A stretch of 56,809 nt of DNA. Origin: Clostridiales bacterium (GTDB lineage: Bacteria; Bacillota; Clostridia; Saccharofermentanales; Saccharofermentanaceae). Below, one piece after another: positions 23,923 through 32,909 of this stretch. A program made the position numbers and the translations under genes. Position 1 is the stretch's first letter, and each line of letters starts with the position of its first letter. A model generated the notes under the pieces. That model had not been told where the DNA came from. It made no database searches and worked only from the letters and a program-made list of their open reading frames with translations. The stretch is from positions 1 through 56,809 of the forward strand of contig JAFWDK010000017.1 of the NCBI GenBank assembly GCA_017513085.1. The letters are read 5' to 3'.

Positions 23923-25149
23923 ATGAAACAAAAAGATCTGAAAAAGAATATAAAACATATAGTTTCGTCCGTTCTTTCTCTTTCCATTCTTTTGGCAGCT
24001 GCCGGTTGCAGAAAGAACGTAAAAGATATAGCTACTGACAATACCGGTTCGTATGAAACAATACCGTCAACCGAGACTCTCGCCACGTCAGATGAACCAG
24101 ATCTTTCGAAAGAAAGTGTTTCTACTAAATATACCGGTTCATACGAAATAGCAACACCGACCGGGACTCGTGTTGATTCAGATGACCCATATTTGCCGGA
24201 AGAAATCGTGTACTGGGATCCCGATAGAGAACTTATGCCAGAATATACTCTGAAAGAGGCAACCGAGAAATACGCATTCATCGTAGACCATACTACTCTG
24301 ATCTATACTGCATGCGACGATCTTGAGGCGCATCACACCTTCATTTGTTCTGATTATGGAGATCGGTTGTTCTCGAACTACAATAATTTCGATTGTCTGG
24401 ATCCAAACGGCGAATCCCACAAATGGACATTCTTGCCTTTGGAATTGGACACCTTAAAATGCAGTTCTTCCAAGCAGCTGATCGACAATCTGGCCACGTT
24501 ACTCCCACCTCGTTTTTCCCAAAAGTATGATATATTTTCGGAAACGTCTTCAACTCCTGAAACCAAGGTCATTGAAAGCACGGATAACTATGCTCTCATT
24601 TATCTCCGAAATGATGACAATGTTGCTCTATGTTTGGGACGGCCTCTAGGCAAAACCTGGCTCTTGATAAGTTGTTACACCTATAAGGGTTCGCAAATGA
24701 CAGAAGAAGACATTTCAGATTTTAAACGTTATGCCGAAATCTTATTTGATCACCTAAGTCCGGATGATGGCATCGAACCATACATCTATGACAAGATCGT
24801 AAATACTCCTTTTCTGGGGGGAATGCATCTTACAAGTTTCAATTCTCTTAAGGAAATAAGTGGCACATCCATCAGCATCTACGCCCGCAAAAACACTTCT
24901 TCACTGCTTAGTATTCGCATCACTCCGGATTCAGGAGACCTCGATCCTGAAAAAATGTCGGAACATAGTGACTGGGAAGATATAGGCGACATGAAAGTCC
25001 GCAAAGGAGACTATGGATCTAACGAGTTTTACTTCACTATGGACGGTGTTCCTTACCTGGTTTTCTATCAAATTAGCACGGGTGAACATTCTGACTTTGA
25101 TTCATCCGAGGATCTTTTACAATTCATTCGCGAAAACTATTGCGTCTGA
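23923..25149 (+). CDS. Lipoprotein, paralogue of the one at 38032
   Basis: 408 residues. Signal peptide with lipobox LAAAGC, Cys29. Two imperfect tandem segments follow: TGSYETIPSTETLATSDEPD and TGSYEIATPTGTRVDSDDPY; the second matches the single copy in the 38032 protein. After EEIVYWDP the two proteins align throughout (PEYTLKEATEKYAFIV, LIYTACDDL, YDKIVNTP, STGEH-DFDSSEDL). Function unknown. The ribosome binding site is weak, so the start rests on the signal peptide. It is the last plus-strand gene before the large lipoprotein block. Confidence 0.85.
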   Translation: MKQKDLKKNIKHIVSSVLSLSILLAAAGCRKNVKDIATDNTGSYETIPSTETLATSDEPDLSKESVSTKYTGSYEIATPTGTRVDSDDPYLPEEIVYWDPDRELMPEYTLKEATEKYAFIVDHTTLIYTACDDLEAHHTFICSDYGDRLFSNYNNFDCLDPNGESHKWTFLPLELDTLKCSSSKQLIDNLATLLPPRFSQKYDIFSETSSTPETKVIESTDNYALIYLRNDDNVALCLGRPLGKTWLLISCYTYKGSQMTEEDISDFKRYAEILFDHLSPDDGIEPYIYDKIVNTPFLGGMHLTSFNSLKEISGTSISIYARKNTSSLLSIRITPDSGDLDPEKMSEHSDWEDIGDMKVRKGDYGSNEFYFTMDGVPYLVFYQISTGEHSDFDSSEDLLQFIRENYCV

Positions 25150-25155
25150 CAGGAA

Positions 25156-25172
25156 CGATCGAGTGGGAGTAA
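25156..25172 (+). repeat. Short intergenic repeat, copy 3
   Basis: CGATCGAGTGGGAGTAA, identical to 17521-17537. It lies 7 nt after the lipoprotein stop in a convergent gap. Confidence 0.5.
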
Positions 25173-25239
25173 GTCGTGAATGTTTTCCTCCGCGCGGATG
25201 CTGACGCAAAGGCGCGTCTGACTGATACACCCTGGGTTG

Positions 25240-27696
25240 TCAGCCACGTTCCTGTACGACTGCCTTGCACCGTTTTTGGATATTGTTGACCACATCATCC
25301 AGAGTTCTGTCCCCATTAAAATATCCGGGTGCCTCTTCCTGGATGATCATCAATGCAGAAGGATCAGATGAGCAGGAGTCATGGATGTTCTCAATCACTT
25401 TCTTAAGTTCAGTCACCTGTTCTTCACCCAGATGTGCAGAGTCATACATCAACCATATAGCTAAATCCTTATCCGTCTTTGCTTTTTCCCAATCTTGCTG
25501 GTTTTCTTCAACATCCATCTTCATCAATGCATCGAAGGCTTTTCGGTTAACCGGGAATTTGGATTTCAATTTTGCGTTGCTAAGTTGTATATCCTCGTCA
25601 AAAAGTCCTTTGAGAAAACTCCATGCTTCATCTACAAAAGGACATAACCGGGCGATAGCAAAAGTCTTTGCATTATAAGCCATTCCGCTTGAACCATCCC
25701 TACTCGGACTTCCGATGAATTGCGCATTACCGTCACACCATGTGCCGATATTTCCAAACTTCTCCAATCTATCAAAGGATTCGTTTTTTGCCACGATCAT
25801 GCCTTCTTGAAATTTTGTTTCATCATGCACTACTGTTTCATCTTGATTCATTTCTTTCATGATCTCTCCACTTGTTTTCGATACGCCGAATTCTTTCACA
25901 AAATCCAGGATCTCACGGAATTCCGGGTCATCGAAATTAACTTTCTGCCCGTTATAATCCAGAAAGTGGCTGGTTGACCCGTCCATCAGTATCTTTAACA
26001 GGTCATTTCTTGATACTTTGCCTATAATGCTCACATCTTTGGGAAGGGACTGGCTGATTTCCCTGAATTCTTCGTAGGTCCAACCGGTCCTTCCCTCCAC
26101 ATATTTTCTGTTTGCCACCATTCCGGTCACCTCGAAGGTCTGTGGAATCTGATATAATTTTCCGTCTATTTCATAGGACCGGAGAATATTGTCAAAAAGA
26201 GCGGACCGATCCAGTGGTGAATTTCCATCGATCAAGGTATTCAGGTCTACCAATGCCCGTTCCGTGTTAAATTGGGAAAACGATCCAAAATTCACAAGGA
26301 TATCCGGTCCGTCCCCGGCTAACAGATCCAGATAGACCTGATCTGCAAGAATAGATTGCTCGTCAGTCGAAGAAATCAGTGTTGAATAAGCTGAGGTATA
26401 AAGGCTGCTATCTGTGGAATAATCCATCATAACGATCCTCGCCTTCTTTTGCGGATCAAGATTATAAAGGTTCAGATAGTCTATAAAGTCTTGTGTCATA
26501 TCATTTTTCACACTATAGAGATAAGCCAGATAAATGATGTTCTTTCCCACATGTGGATTTTTCTCCTCACGATGAAAGTGTTGAAGTACCACAAAAGAGG
26601 GAGATGGCCAGTTGTCAGGAGAAAACCTTTCATCCATCTCATGAACAAAATACAAATCGTTCTCCGAGGTCATATACATATTGGGATTCCAAATACCAAT
26701 TCCCGTATGAAAATAATTGCAGTCCGTATCATACCATGATAGCTTTATTTGAGGTTCTTTTCCGGTAAGAAGATCATATTCTTTGATTCCATCTCCCTGC
26801 ACCGAATATACACTATCTTTTCCCTGTTCCAACTTAGTAAAGTGCACCTTGCTTGTTACATCCCGTTTCTCCCCAATCTTTTTTCCGGACACAGGATCGA
26901 TCTCAAACATAGACAATGTCGGCAAAGCCGTTTCGTCATACACGTCTCCCTTAACTTCAGTATAAGCATAATACTTTCCCTCAATTCGGAATAATCGTTT
27001 TACCGGAAGAAGAATCGATTCCTCATTCAGAAGTTTTCCTTCCGCATCAAACAGGAAAACTGAAGAATTGTCGCAGCAAAGGACATTTCCGTTCTCCATA
27101 AAAATCATATCGCTTAAGCCTCTGTCAAATTCGAGCGTAATACCATTAACCAATTCTCCGGTCGGAGAAATCTCATAGATCACGGAAGTATACTCACTTG
27201 AACCTTCCGTAGAGATCAGCACCTTGGGTGTACCGGCAGGATCCTCCAACATCAAACAGATCTCAGAATTAGAAGGTATATCGGTAAATCCCTTCATTGT
27301 TCCATCCAGATTGAATACTGCCAGACCTTCCCGACGATAGCTTCTATATTCTTCCTCCAGTTTCTGCCGTTCTTCTTCGGAATACTTCAACCAGTTTTCT
27401 CTATATTCATCCCATTCCTTCTGAAAATCCTCGGGAATAACATACGACTCGGATACATTCACAAGTACACAGTCACGGAATACCTTCGCCATCCGAATTC
27501 CGCGGCCTTTCAGTTCTCTTGGGCTTATTCCCTCAATTGGAAGATCAAGTCGCATCTCTTCACAACTATAGTATGGATCTGCTTCTTGCACGACGCGCTT
27601 TCTCGGCTCCTTTTTCTTCTTGTTACAGGAGGCAAGCGGAAGGATCATCGCCATGCACAAACAAGAAGATATTATACGAAGTGTTAACTTTTTCAT
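25240..27696 (-). CDS. Large lipoprotein with solute-binding C-terminal half (paralogue 2)
   Basis: 818 residues. Lipobox PLASC with Cys24. The same two-part plan as paralogue 1: repeated beta units at about 40-390, then a family-1 solute-binding-like region (LAGDGPDILVNFGSFSQFN, IDGKLYQIPQTFEVTGMV, EAWSFLKGLFDE) ending AVVQERG. In the N-terminal part a KWSE-like coiled segment (WDEYRENWLKYSEEERQKLE) is shared with paralogue 3, so these two are the closer pair. AAGGAGG lies before the ATG. It has its own copy of the conserved leader. No transport ATPase or permease is nearby. Confidence 0.88.
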   Translation of the reverse strand: MKKLTLRIISSCLCMAMILPLASCNKKKKEPRKRVVQEADPYYSCEEMRLDLPIEGISPRELKGRGIRMAKVFRDCVLVNVSESYVIPEDFQKEWDEYRENWLKYSEEERQKLEEEYRSYRREGLAVFNLDGTMKGFTDIPSNSEICLMLEDPAGTPKVLISTEGSSEYTSVIYEISPTGELVNGITLEFDRGLSDMIFMENGNVLCCDNSSVFLFDAEGKLLNEESILLPVKRLFRIEGKYYAYTEVKGDVYDETALPTLSMFEIDPVSGKKIGEKRDVTSKVHFTKLEQGKDSVYSVQGDGIKEYDLLTGKEPQIKLSWYDTDCNYFHTGIGIWNPNMYMTSENDLYFVHEMDERFSPDNWPSPSFVVLQHFHREEKNPHVGKNIIYLAYLYSVKNDMTQDFIDYLNLYNLDPQKKARIVMMDYSTDSSLYTSAYSTLISSTDEQSILADQVYLDLLAGDGPDILVNFGSFSQFNTERALVDLNTLIDGNSPLDRSALFDNILRSYEIDGKLYQIPQTFEVTGMVANRKYVEGRTGWTYEEFREISQSLPKDVSIIGKVSRNDLLKILMDGSTSHFLDYNGQKVNFDDPEFREILDFVKEFGVSKTSGEIMKEMNQDETVVHDETKFQEGMIVAKNESFDRLEKFGNIGTWCDGNAQFIGSPSRDGSSGMAYNAKTFAIARLCPFVDEAWSFLKGLFDEDIQLSNAKLKSKFPVNRKAFDALMKMDVEENQQDWEKAKTDKDLAIWLMYDSAHLGEEQVTELKKVIENIHDSCSSDPSALMIIQEEAPGYFNGDRTLDDVVNNIQKRCKAVVQERG

Positions 27697-27741
27697 CTAT
27701 TTCTCCCTCCTTGACTGCATCAAAGAACAAAGACCAGAACG

Positions 27742-27811
27742 GATTAGGATATGCTTGGAAAGGATATCCTAATCTGTTATTCGTAGTGTAACAGATGCTT
27801 TCAGTATATCA
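27742..27811 (-). promoter_or_regulatory. Conserved promoter/two-hairpin leader, copy 2
   Basis: Minus strand: extended -10 TGATATACT (27811-27803), hairpin 1 arms CTGTTAC (27794-27788) and ATAACAG (27780-27774), and hairpin 2 arms GATTAGGATA (27774-27765) and TATCCTAATC (27751-27742). It differs from copy 1 at only a few loop bases. Confidence 0.7.
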
Positions 27812-27866
27812 TGTTGCACTTGCCTAGTTCACTGATATAGATGATTCCATCTTCCCAGAAAATGTA
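27812..27866 (-). pseudogene. Decayed 3' end of a lipoprotein gene like the one at 32907
   Basis: This stretch closely matches the last about 50 bp of the lipoprotein gene ending at 32907, in the same position relative to the leader. It reads GKMESSISVN, then a stop, then ASAT and the stop TGA that is part of the -10 box. The intact gene reads RKMESSSISANETSST. It appears to be the remnant left when the leader plus large lipoprotein gene was duplicated. Confidence 0.65.
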
Positions 27867-27873
27867 GAGAGTA

Positions 27874-30264
27874 TCAGCCGCGTTCCTGAACGATGGTTTT
27901 GCATCTGCTCTGGATGATATCCGCCACATCATCAACATTCTTCTGCCCGAGCAGATACGCAGGCGCTTCCTCGTAGATAATCAGCATCACTGCCGGGTCA
28001 GTCTTTCGGACTGCGGTCACGCTCTCGACAATAGAGACAAGTTCTTCAGCCATATCAGGAGTAAGCTTGGAGATCTGGTAGTGAGAATCAGGATCCTGGT
28101 TTTTTAACTTCTCTTCACTTTCGGCAATCAGTGCTTCATTCAGTCTGTCAAGTCCGGAACGCGAAATCGGGAATCTAATCGCTCCGGTTAAGTCCTCTGT
28201 TTCGGTATTTGAAAGAATGAAGCGGATAAAGTCCCATGCCTCCTTACTATTCTTCGAATAGGCAGAAATACCGACTGACGTGGCTACATTCGCGACCACA
28301 CCGTTTCCGTTATTTCCCGGGAAACCAGAGAAAGTGATGTCATTTCCATACCTCGCAAGATAATCTCCATATTCGCGGAGACTGAACATATACATCATGT
28401 ACCATGCGAGTTTTTTATCCTCAAAGAGTGACATATCATCACGTGATTCTTCCCTCCGGTTTAGATTGCGGATACCGTATTTCTTCACGATTTCCAGAAT
28501 CTTCTTAAACGCATCGTTATCAAAGTCTACCGTCTGCGATGAATAATCGATAAAGTTCTCGCCACACTCGCCCAGGAACATCACAAGGAAATCTTTATCA
28601 TCGGTCTCATACATTACGCTCACATCGGAAGGCAGCGCGTCCATCTGTTGCATGAATTCATCATAGGAACGCGGTTTCGCATCACCAACCAGTGTCTTAT
28701 TTCCTATCAGACCATAGAGATCAAACTCGACAGGAAGCTGGTATAACTTTCCTCCGGATTCCTGTGCCCGTAGGATGTTATCAAAGTATTGACTTCTATC
28801 TAGACCCGTACAATCTGTCGCATCAATCAGAGGATTCAGATCGATAAGTACTTTGTCCGAATCGAATTGGGAATACCTCGAAAAACCGGCAAGCACATCC
28901 GGACCATCTCCCGAAATAATATCGAGATACACTCTATCCGACATATCTGCCTCATTATTCATGAAACCGCCAGATGATCCAACATCGGCAGTATAATCGT
29001 AGAGAATGACTCGGCAAATGGACGACGAATCTGTATTATACTTAATTACTTTCTCCCGGTTGATCGCATCGAGAAACTCGCCGACATACAAGCGTTTCTT
29101 ACCCGCATATGGGTTCTCGGCAACACGGATAGCATGAAGAACATGCGGACGAACACTATATGAGCCATCTGAATCCACATCCTCCTTCAAAGAAAGAAAA
29201 CAATATTCATCGTCGGAGACAACTTTCGCCTTTCGCAGAACCCCATCTGAGTTATAATCCGTATCACTCCAGGAAAACTTCTCTTGCGACTTGGAAGGAT
29301 CCATAAGATCCATCTTTTTCAATCCATTCTGCGAATACACGTAGATACCGTCCGCAGAGTTGATCATGGTTTCACTCGTTTTAATCGGAATCTTCTCTCC
29401 CACAAACCGGCAATTCTTCGTATCGATTTCCTTGAGACAGTCGTCAATAACCTCAAAAGACATATAATCGTAAGAGAAAAATCTGCCATAGCATTTCCCG
29501 TCCTGAAAGTAGACTTCCCTTGAAAAAGCCTCTTCTTGGATATCACCTTTTTTATTTCCGTCCGCATCGAAAATGGTGACTCCGTCAAATGTGGCACATA
29601 CCAAAGTGCCATCTGGCATCATCACGGCATTTTGAATATATGCGGCACCTAGTGTCCGAATCTTCTCCAAACTACCATCAGGCTGCATCTTCTCAAGAAA
29701 AACCTGATCATCATCTGCTACGATAGCAAATGTTTCCCCATTCGGGTCTTCAAAAGATGTAAGAATATTCTCCTGAAAAACACTCTGCGTATGTCGAAGG
29801 AGTTTTCCGTTCAGATCAAATACAGCGTTGAAATGCTTGGAGTATTCAGCTTGAAGCTTCTGCAGTTCTTCGATTTCCCCGTTGCTTTCGAGCTGCTTCA
29901 TGCGGCTTCTTACATTCTGCGGCACCTCATATTCGATGTAACACTGCGTCAGCGAAATTGTATTCCCCACAAACTGAATATTGTCCCGGTCGATATCAAT
30001 AGATGCGATCGTCTTTCCATCTGAACCCGGAAGTTCTAGCTGCATGTCCACAATATCGAAGAACGGATCGGTTGACTGAATCACCGTTTTGTCTCCTGTC
30101 GGACCGCTACTTATCTCGGTGCCGGAGTCTGATCCGACACTTACCAACGTATCGGAGTTTTGCCCGCTCGAATTCGGCACATCATTATTCGGATCTCTTT
30201 TACAGCTTACGCCTATCATCATCGCCGCGCAAAGAAGCGCAAGTGCACGTTTTCTCTTTTTCAT
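27874..30264 (-). CDS. Large lipoprotein with solute-binding C-terminal half (paralogue 4, divergent)
   Basis: 796 residues. The signal peptide ends GVSC with Cys21, followed by a Ser/Asn/Asp linker (about 22-60). The N-terminal repeated-strand region and the C-terminal solute-binding-like region (IISGDGPDVLAGFSRYSQFD, SGGKLYQLPVEFDLYGLI, EAWDFIRFILSN) match the other three, and the end TIVQERG is nearly the same. It is the most divergent of the four. It starts 39 nt after paralogue 3 stops and lacks its own leader, so it is probably cotranscribed with it. The ribosome binding site is weak. Confidence 0.87.
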   Translation of the reverse strand: MKKRKRALALLCAAMMIGVSCKRDPNNDVPNSSGQNSDTLVSVGSDSGTEISSGPTGDKTVIQSTDPFFDIVDMQLELPGSDGKTIASIDIDRDNIQFVGNTISLTQCYIEYEVPQNVRSRMKQLESNGEIEELQKLQAEYSKHFNAVFDLNGKLLRHTQSVFQENILTSFEDPNGETFAIVADDDQVFLEKMQPDGSLEKIRTLGAAYIQNAVMMPDGTLVCATFDGVTIFDADGNKKGDIQEEAFSREVYFQDGKCYGRFFSYDYMSFEVIDDCLKEIDTKNCRFVGEKIPIKTSETMINSADGIYVYSQNGLKKMDLMDPSKSQEKFSWSDTDYNSDGVLRKAKVVSDDEYCFLSLKEDVDSDGSYSVRPHVLHAIRVAENPYAGKKRLYVGEFLDAINREKVIKYNTDSSSICRVILYDYTADVGSSGGFMNNEADMSDRVYLDIISGDGPDVLAGFSRYSQFDSDKVLIDLNPLIDATDCTGLDRSQYFDNILRAQESGGKLYQLPVEFDLYGLIGNKTLVGDAKPRSYDEFMQQMDALPSDVSVMYETDDKDFLVMFLGECGENFIDYSSQTVDFDNDAFKKILEIVKKYGIRNLNRREESRDDMSLFEDKKLAWYMMYMFSLREYGDYLARYGNDITFSGFPGNNGNGVVANVATSVGISAYSKNSKEAWDFIRFILSNTETEDLTGAIRFPISRSGLDRLNEALIAESEEKLKNQDPDSHYQISKLTPDMAEELVSIVESVTAVRKTDPAVMLIIYEEAPAYLLGQKNVDDVADIIQSRCKTIVQERG

Positions 30265-30303
30265 AACACATCACCACGCAAGTTTTTTCTTTCCTCGTTC
30301 CTG

Positions 30304-32742
30304 TCAGCCGCGCTCCTGAACGACTGCCTTACTTCGTTTCTGAATGTTTTTAACCACATCATCAAGAGTCCTGTCACCGATAAAATAGCCAGGTGCCTCT
30401 TCCTGGATGATCATCATTGCAGATGGATCAGATGAGCAGGAATCATGGATGTTCCCGATCACTTTCTTGAGTTCTGTTACATCATCTTCACTCAGATGTG
30501 CAGATTCATATATCATATACGATTCTTTATCCGGATCTTCCCATCCGAGCCGGTTTTCTTTCAACGACAGTTCCATCTCCATATCAAAAGCCTTGCGATT
30601 GACCGGGAATCTGAAGTAATATCTTCCGCAATATAATTGCGGTTCATATTCAAGGAAATACCGGATGATGTCCCATGCCTCGCTTTTAAGCGGAGATGTC
30701 TGGGAAATAGCAAGTGACGTAGACTTCTCAGCCATTGCACCTCTTCCATCTATACTAGGATTGCCAACAAAGCACACTTTCCCGTCACACAAAGTACGCA
30801 TGTGTCCGAAATCATTAAGTGAATGGATGGACTGACTTAATGCAACGATCATGCCTGCATCAAACTGTACTTGAGGATGCATATTGTTCCCTGTCTCAAT
30901 CTCACTTTCAAGATAGCTCTTCTGTAATTCTCCTGATGTCATCGGAAGTCCATGGTTCTTCACCAGATCCAGGATCTTCGCGAATTCCGGATCATCGAAT
31001 ACGACTTTACGGTTGTCATAATCCAAGAAGTGACTGGTCGTCCCGTTTAGAAGGGTCTCCATAAGATCACTTTGGGAAACCTTACCCAAGATACTGATGT
31101 TTTCAGGCAGCGATCGGCTGATCTCCTCAAACTCATCGTATGTCCAACCAGTCCTTTCACCCACATATTCCGTATTTGCAACCATGCCGTTCACGGAAAA
31201 ATTGAGAGGCAGCTGATAAAGTTTTCCATTTCTTTCATACGAACGGAAGATATTGTCAAAGAACAGACTTCGATCCAGAGGATCACTTCCGTCGATCAAG
31301 GTATTTAGATCCACCAAGGCACGTTCCGTATTAAATTGGGAGAAAGACCCGAAATTCATAAGTATATCCGGTCCGTCACCGGCCAAAATCTCCAGATATA
31401 CCTGATCCGCAATCAGGGATTGTTCTTCCGTACTGGACACCACAAGCTGATACATACCTGTGTATAGGCTGCTTTCTCCAGAATAATCCTGAACTACTAT
31501 CCTTGTCTTCTTTGCCGGATCAAGATTATAGGCCGTAAGTGTATTGGCAAAATCTCTTCTCAAATCTCCGATAAATGCCAGATAAAGGATATTCTTTCCG
31601 GCATGCGGATTCTTCTCCTCACGATGCATGTGAAGAAGATGAACATCTTCTGAGATGTTTTCAAAATTCAGTGCTATACCATCATGCGAGTGACAGGCCA
31701 TGTAGATATCGTTATCTGACGCCAGGCGAATCTGCGGGTCCCAGTGTGTTTCGCGATACCGGTTATCTGTATCACTCCAGGAAAGGATCATCTGCGGATC
31801 CTCGCTTGAAAGCAGATTATATTTTTGAATCCCATTTCCAACCGTTGCATATACAGCGTCGCTTCCTTGTATCAGCTTATCACCATTTATTCTACCGGTC
31901 ACATCAATTTTGTCCCCGACTTTTTTCCCTGTAACCGGATCAATTTCATACATGTATGCAATCGGCGGATTGGATGGATCGTACACGTCATCGATCGAAA
32001 CATAAGCATAGTATTTTCCTTCAATCTGGAAGATTCTGGAAATTGAGTTAAAAATCGGTTCCTCATTAAGAAGCTTCCCTTCAGGGCTGAACAAAAGAAG
32101 AGTAGACACGTCGTTACATAGAAAATTTCCATTCTCCATAAAAAGCATGTCCGTTACCAGATTGTGCTCATCCCTATCAAGAGTGATGCTCTCAATCAGT
32201 CTTCCTTCAGGTGATATGTCATAGAGAACCATCGTGCTATTGTAACCATTTCCATTGTATGAAGACAACAAAGCCTTCGCTTTTCCGGAAGGATCTTCAA
32301 CTAATCCTACTAATTCTTTACCTGAAGGAATGTAGCTGAAACCCTTCATCTTTCCATCCAGGCTAAATACCGACAGACCTCCCCGCCGATAACTCTCATA
32401 TTCTTCATCCATTTTCTTCCGTTCTTCTTCGGAATACTTCAACCAGTTTTCTCTATATTCACTCCATTGCTTTTTAAACTCTACAGGCATGACATACGTT
32501 TCCAAAGTTTCAACTACGATACAATTTGAGAATATTTTTATTTGTCCGATAGCTCTGCGTTCCACTACTTTTCCTTCAGGAGATTCAAAATCGAGCAGGA
32601 TATCTTCACAACTGAAATATGGATCCGTCTCTTGCACGACGCGCTTTCTCGGCTCTTTTTTCTTCTTGTTGCAACCTGCAAGCGGCAACAGAATTGTCAT
32701 GCATAAACAAGCAGCTATTCCTCGAAGTATTAACTTTTTCAT
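30304..32742 (-). CDS. Large lipoprotein with solute-binding C-terminal half (paralogue 3)
   Basis: 812 residues. Lipobox PLAGC with Cys24. It shares long identical stretches with paralogue 2, including KKKEPRKRVVQE after the Cys, YRENWLKYSEEERKK and the C-terminal SSDPSAMMIIQEEAPGYF. The two-part plan is the same: repeated beta units to about 390, then a family-1 solute-binding-like region. It is preceded by a doubled leader (32788-32909) whose -10 box overlaps the stop codon of the upstream lipoprotein gene. It is the first gene of a pair with paralogue 4. Confidence 0.88.
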   Translation of the reverse strand: MKKLILRGIAACLCMTILLPLAGCNKKKKEPRKRVVQETDPYFSCEDILLDFESPEGKVVERRAIGQIKIFSNCIVVETLETYVMPVEFKKQWSEYRENWLKYSEEERKKMDEEYESYRRGGLSVFSLDGKMKGFSYIPSGKELVGLVEDPSGKAKALLSSYNGNGYNSTMVLYDISPEGRLIESITLDRDEHNLVTDMLFMENGNFLCNDVSTLLLFSPEGKLLNEEPIFNSISRIFQIEGKYYAYVSIDDVYDPSNPPIAYMYEIDPVTGKKVGDKIDVTGRINGDKLIQGSDAVYATVGNGIQKYNLLSSEDPQMILSWSDTDNRYRETHWDPQIRLASDNDIYMACHSHDGIALNFENISEDVHLLHMHREEKNPHAGKNILYLAFIGDLRRDFANTLTAYNLDPAKKTRIVVQDYSGESSLYTGMYQLVVSSTEEQSLIADQVYLEILAGDGPDILMNFGSFSQFNTERALVDLNTLIDGSDPLDRSLFFDNIFRSYERNGKLYQLPLNFSVNGMVANTEYVGERTGWTYDEFEEISRSLPENISILGKVSQSDLMETLLNGTTSHFLDYDNRKVVFDDPEFAKILDLVKNHGLPMTSGELQKSYLESEIETGNNMHPQVQFDAGMIVALSQSIHSLNDFGHMRTLCDGKVCFVGNPSIDGRGAMAEKSTSLAISQTSPLKSEAWDIIRYFLEYEPQLYCGRYYFRFPVNRKAFDMEMELSLKENRLGWEDPDKESYMIYESAHLSEDDVTELKKVIGNIHDSCSSDPSAMMIIQEEAPGYFIGDRTLDDVVKNIQKRSKAVVQERG

Positions 32743-32787
32743 CTGTTTCTGCCTCCTTGACTACATCAAAAAACAAAGACCAGAATA

Positions 32788-32909
32788 GATTAGGATATGC
32801 TTGGAAAGGATATCCTAATCTGTTATTCGTAGTGTAACAGATTAGGATATGCTTGGAAAGGATATCCTAATCTGTTATTCGTAGTGTAACAGATGCTTTC
32901 AGTATATCA
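32788..32909 (-). promoter_or_regulatory. Conserved promoter/two-hairpin leader, copy 3, with tandem duplication
   Basis: Minus strand: extended -10 TGATATACT (32909-32901) followed by two complete hairpin-1/hairpin-2 modules. The 52-bp unit 32840-32891 is repeated exactly at 32788-32839. The transcript would carry four consecutive hairpins. The TGA of the extended -10 is also the stop codon of the upstream lipoprotein gene. Confidence 0.72.
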
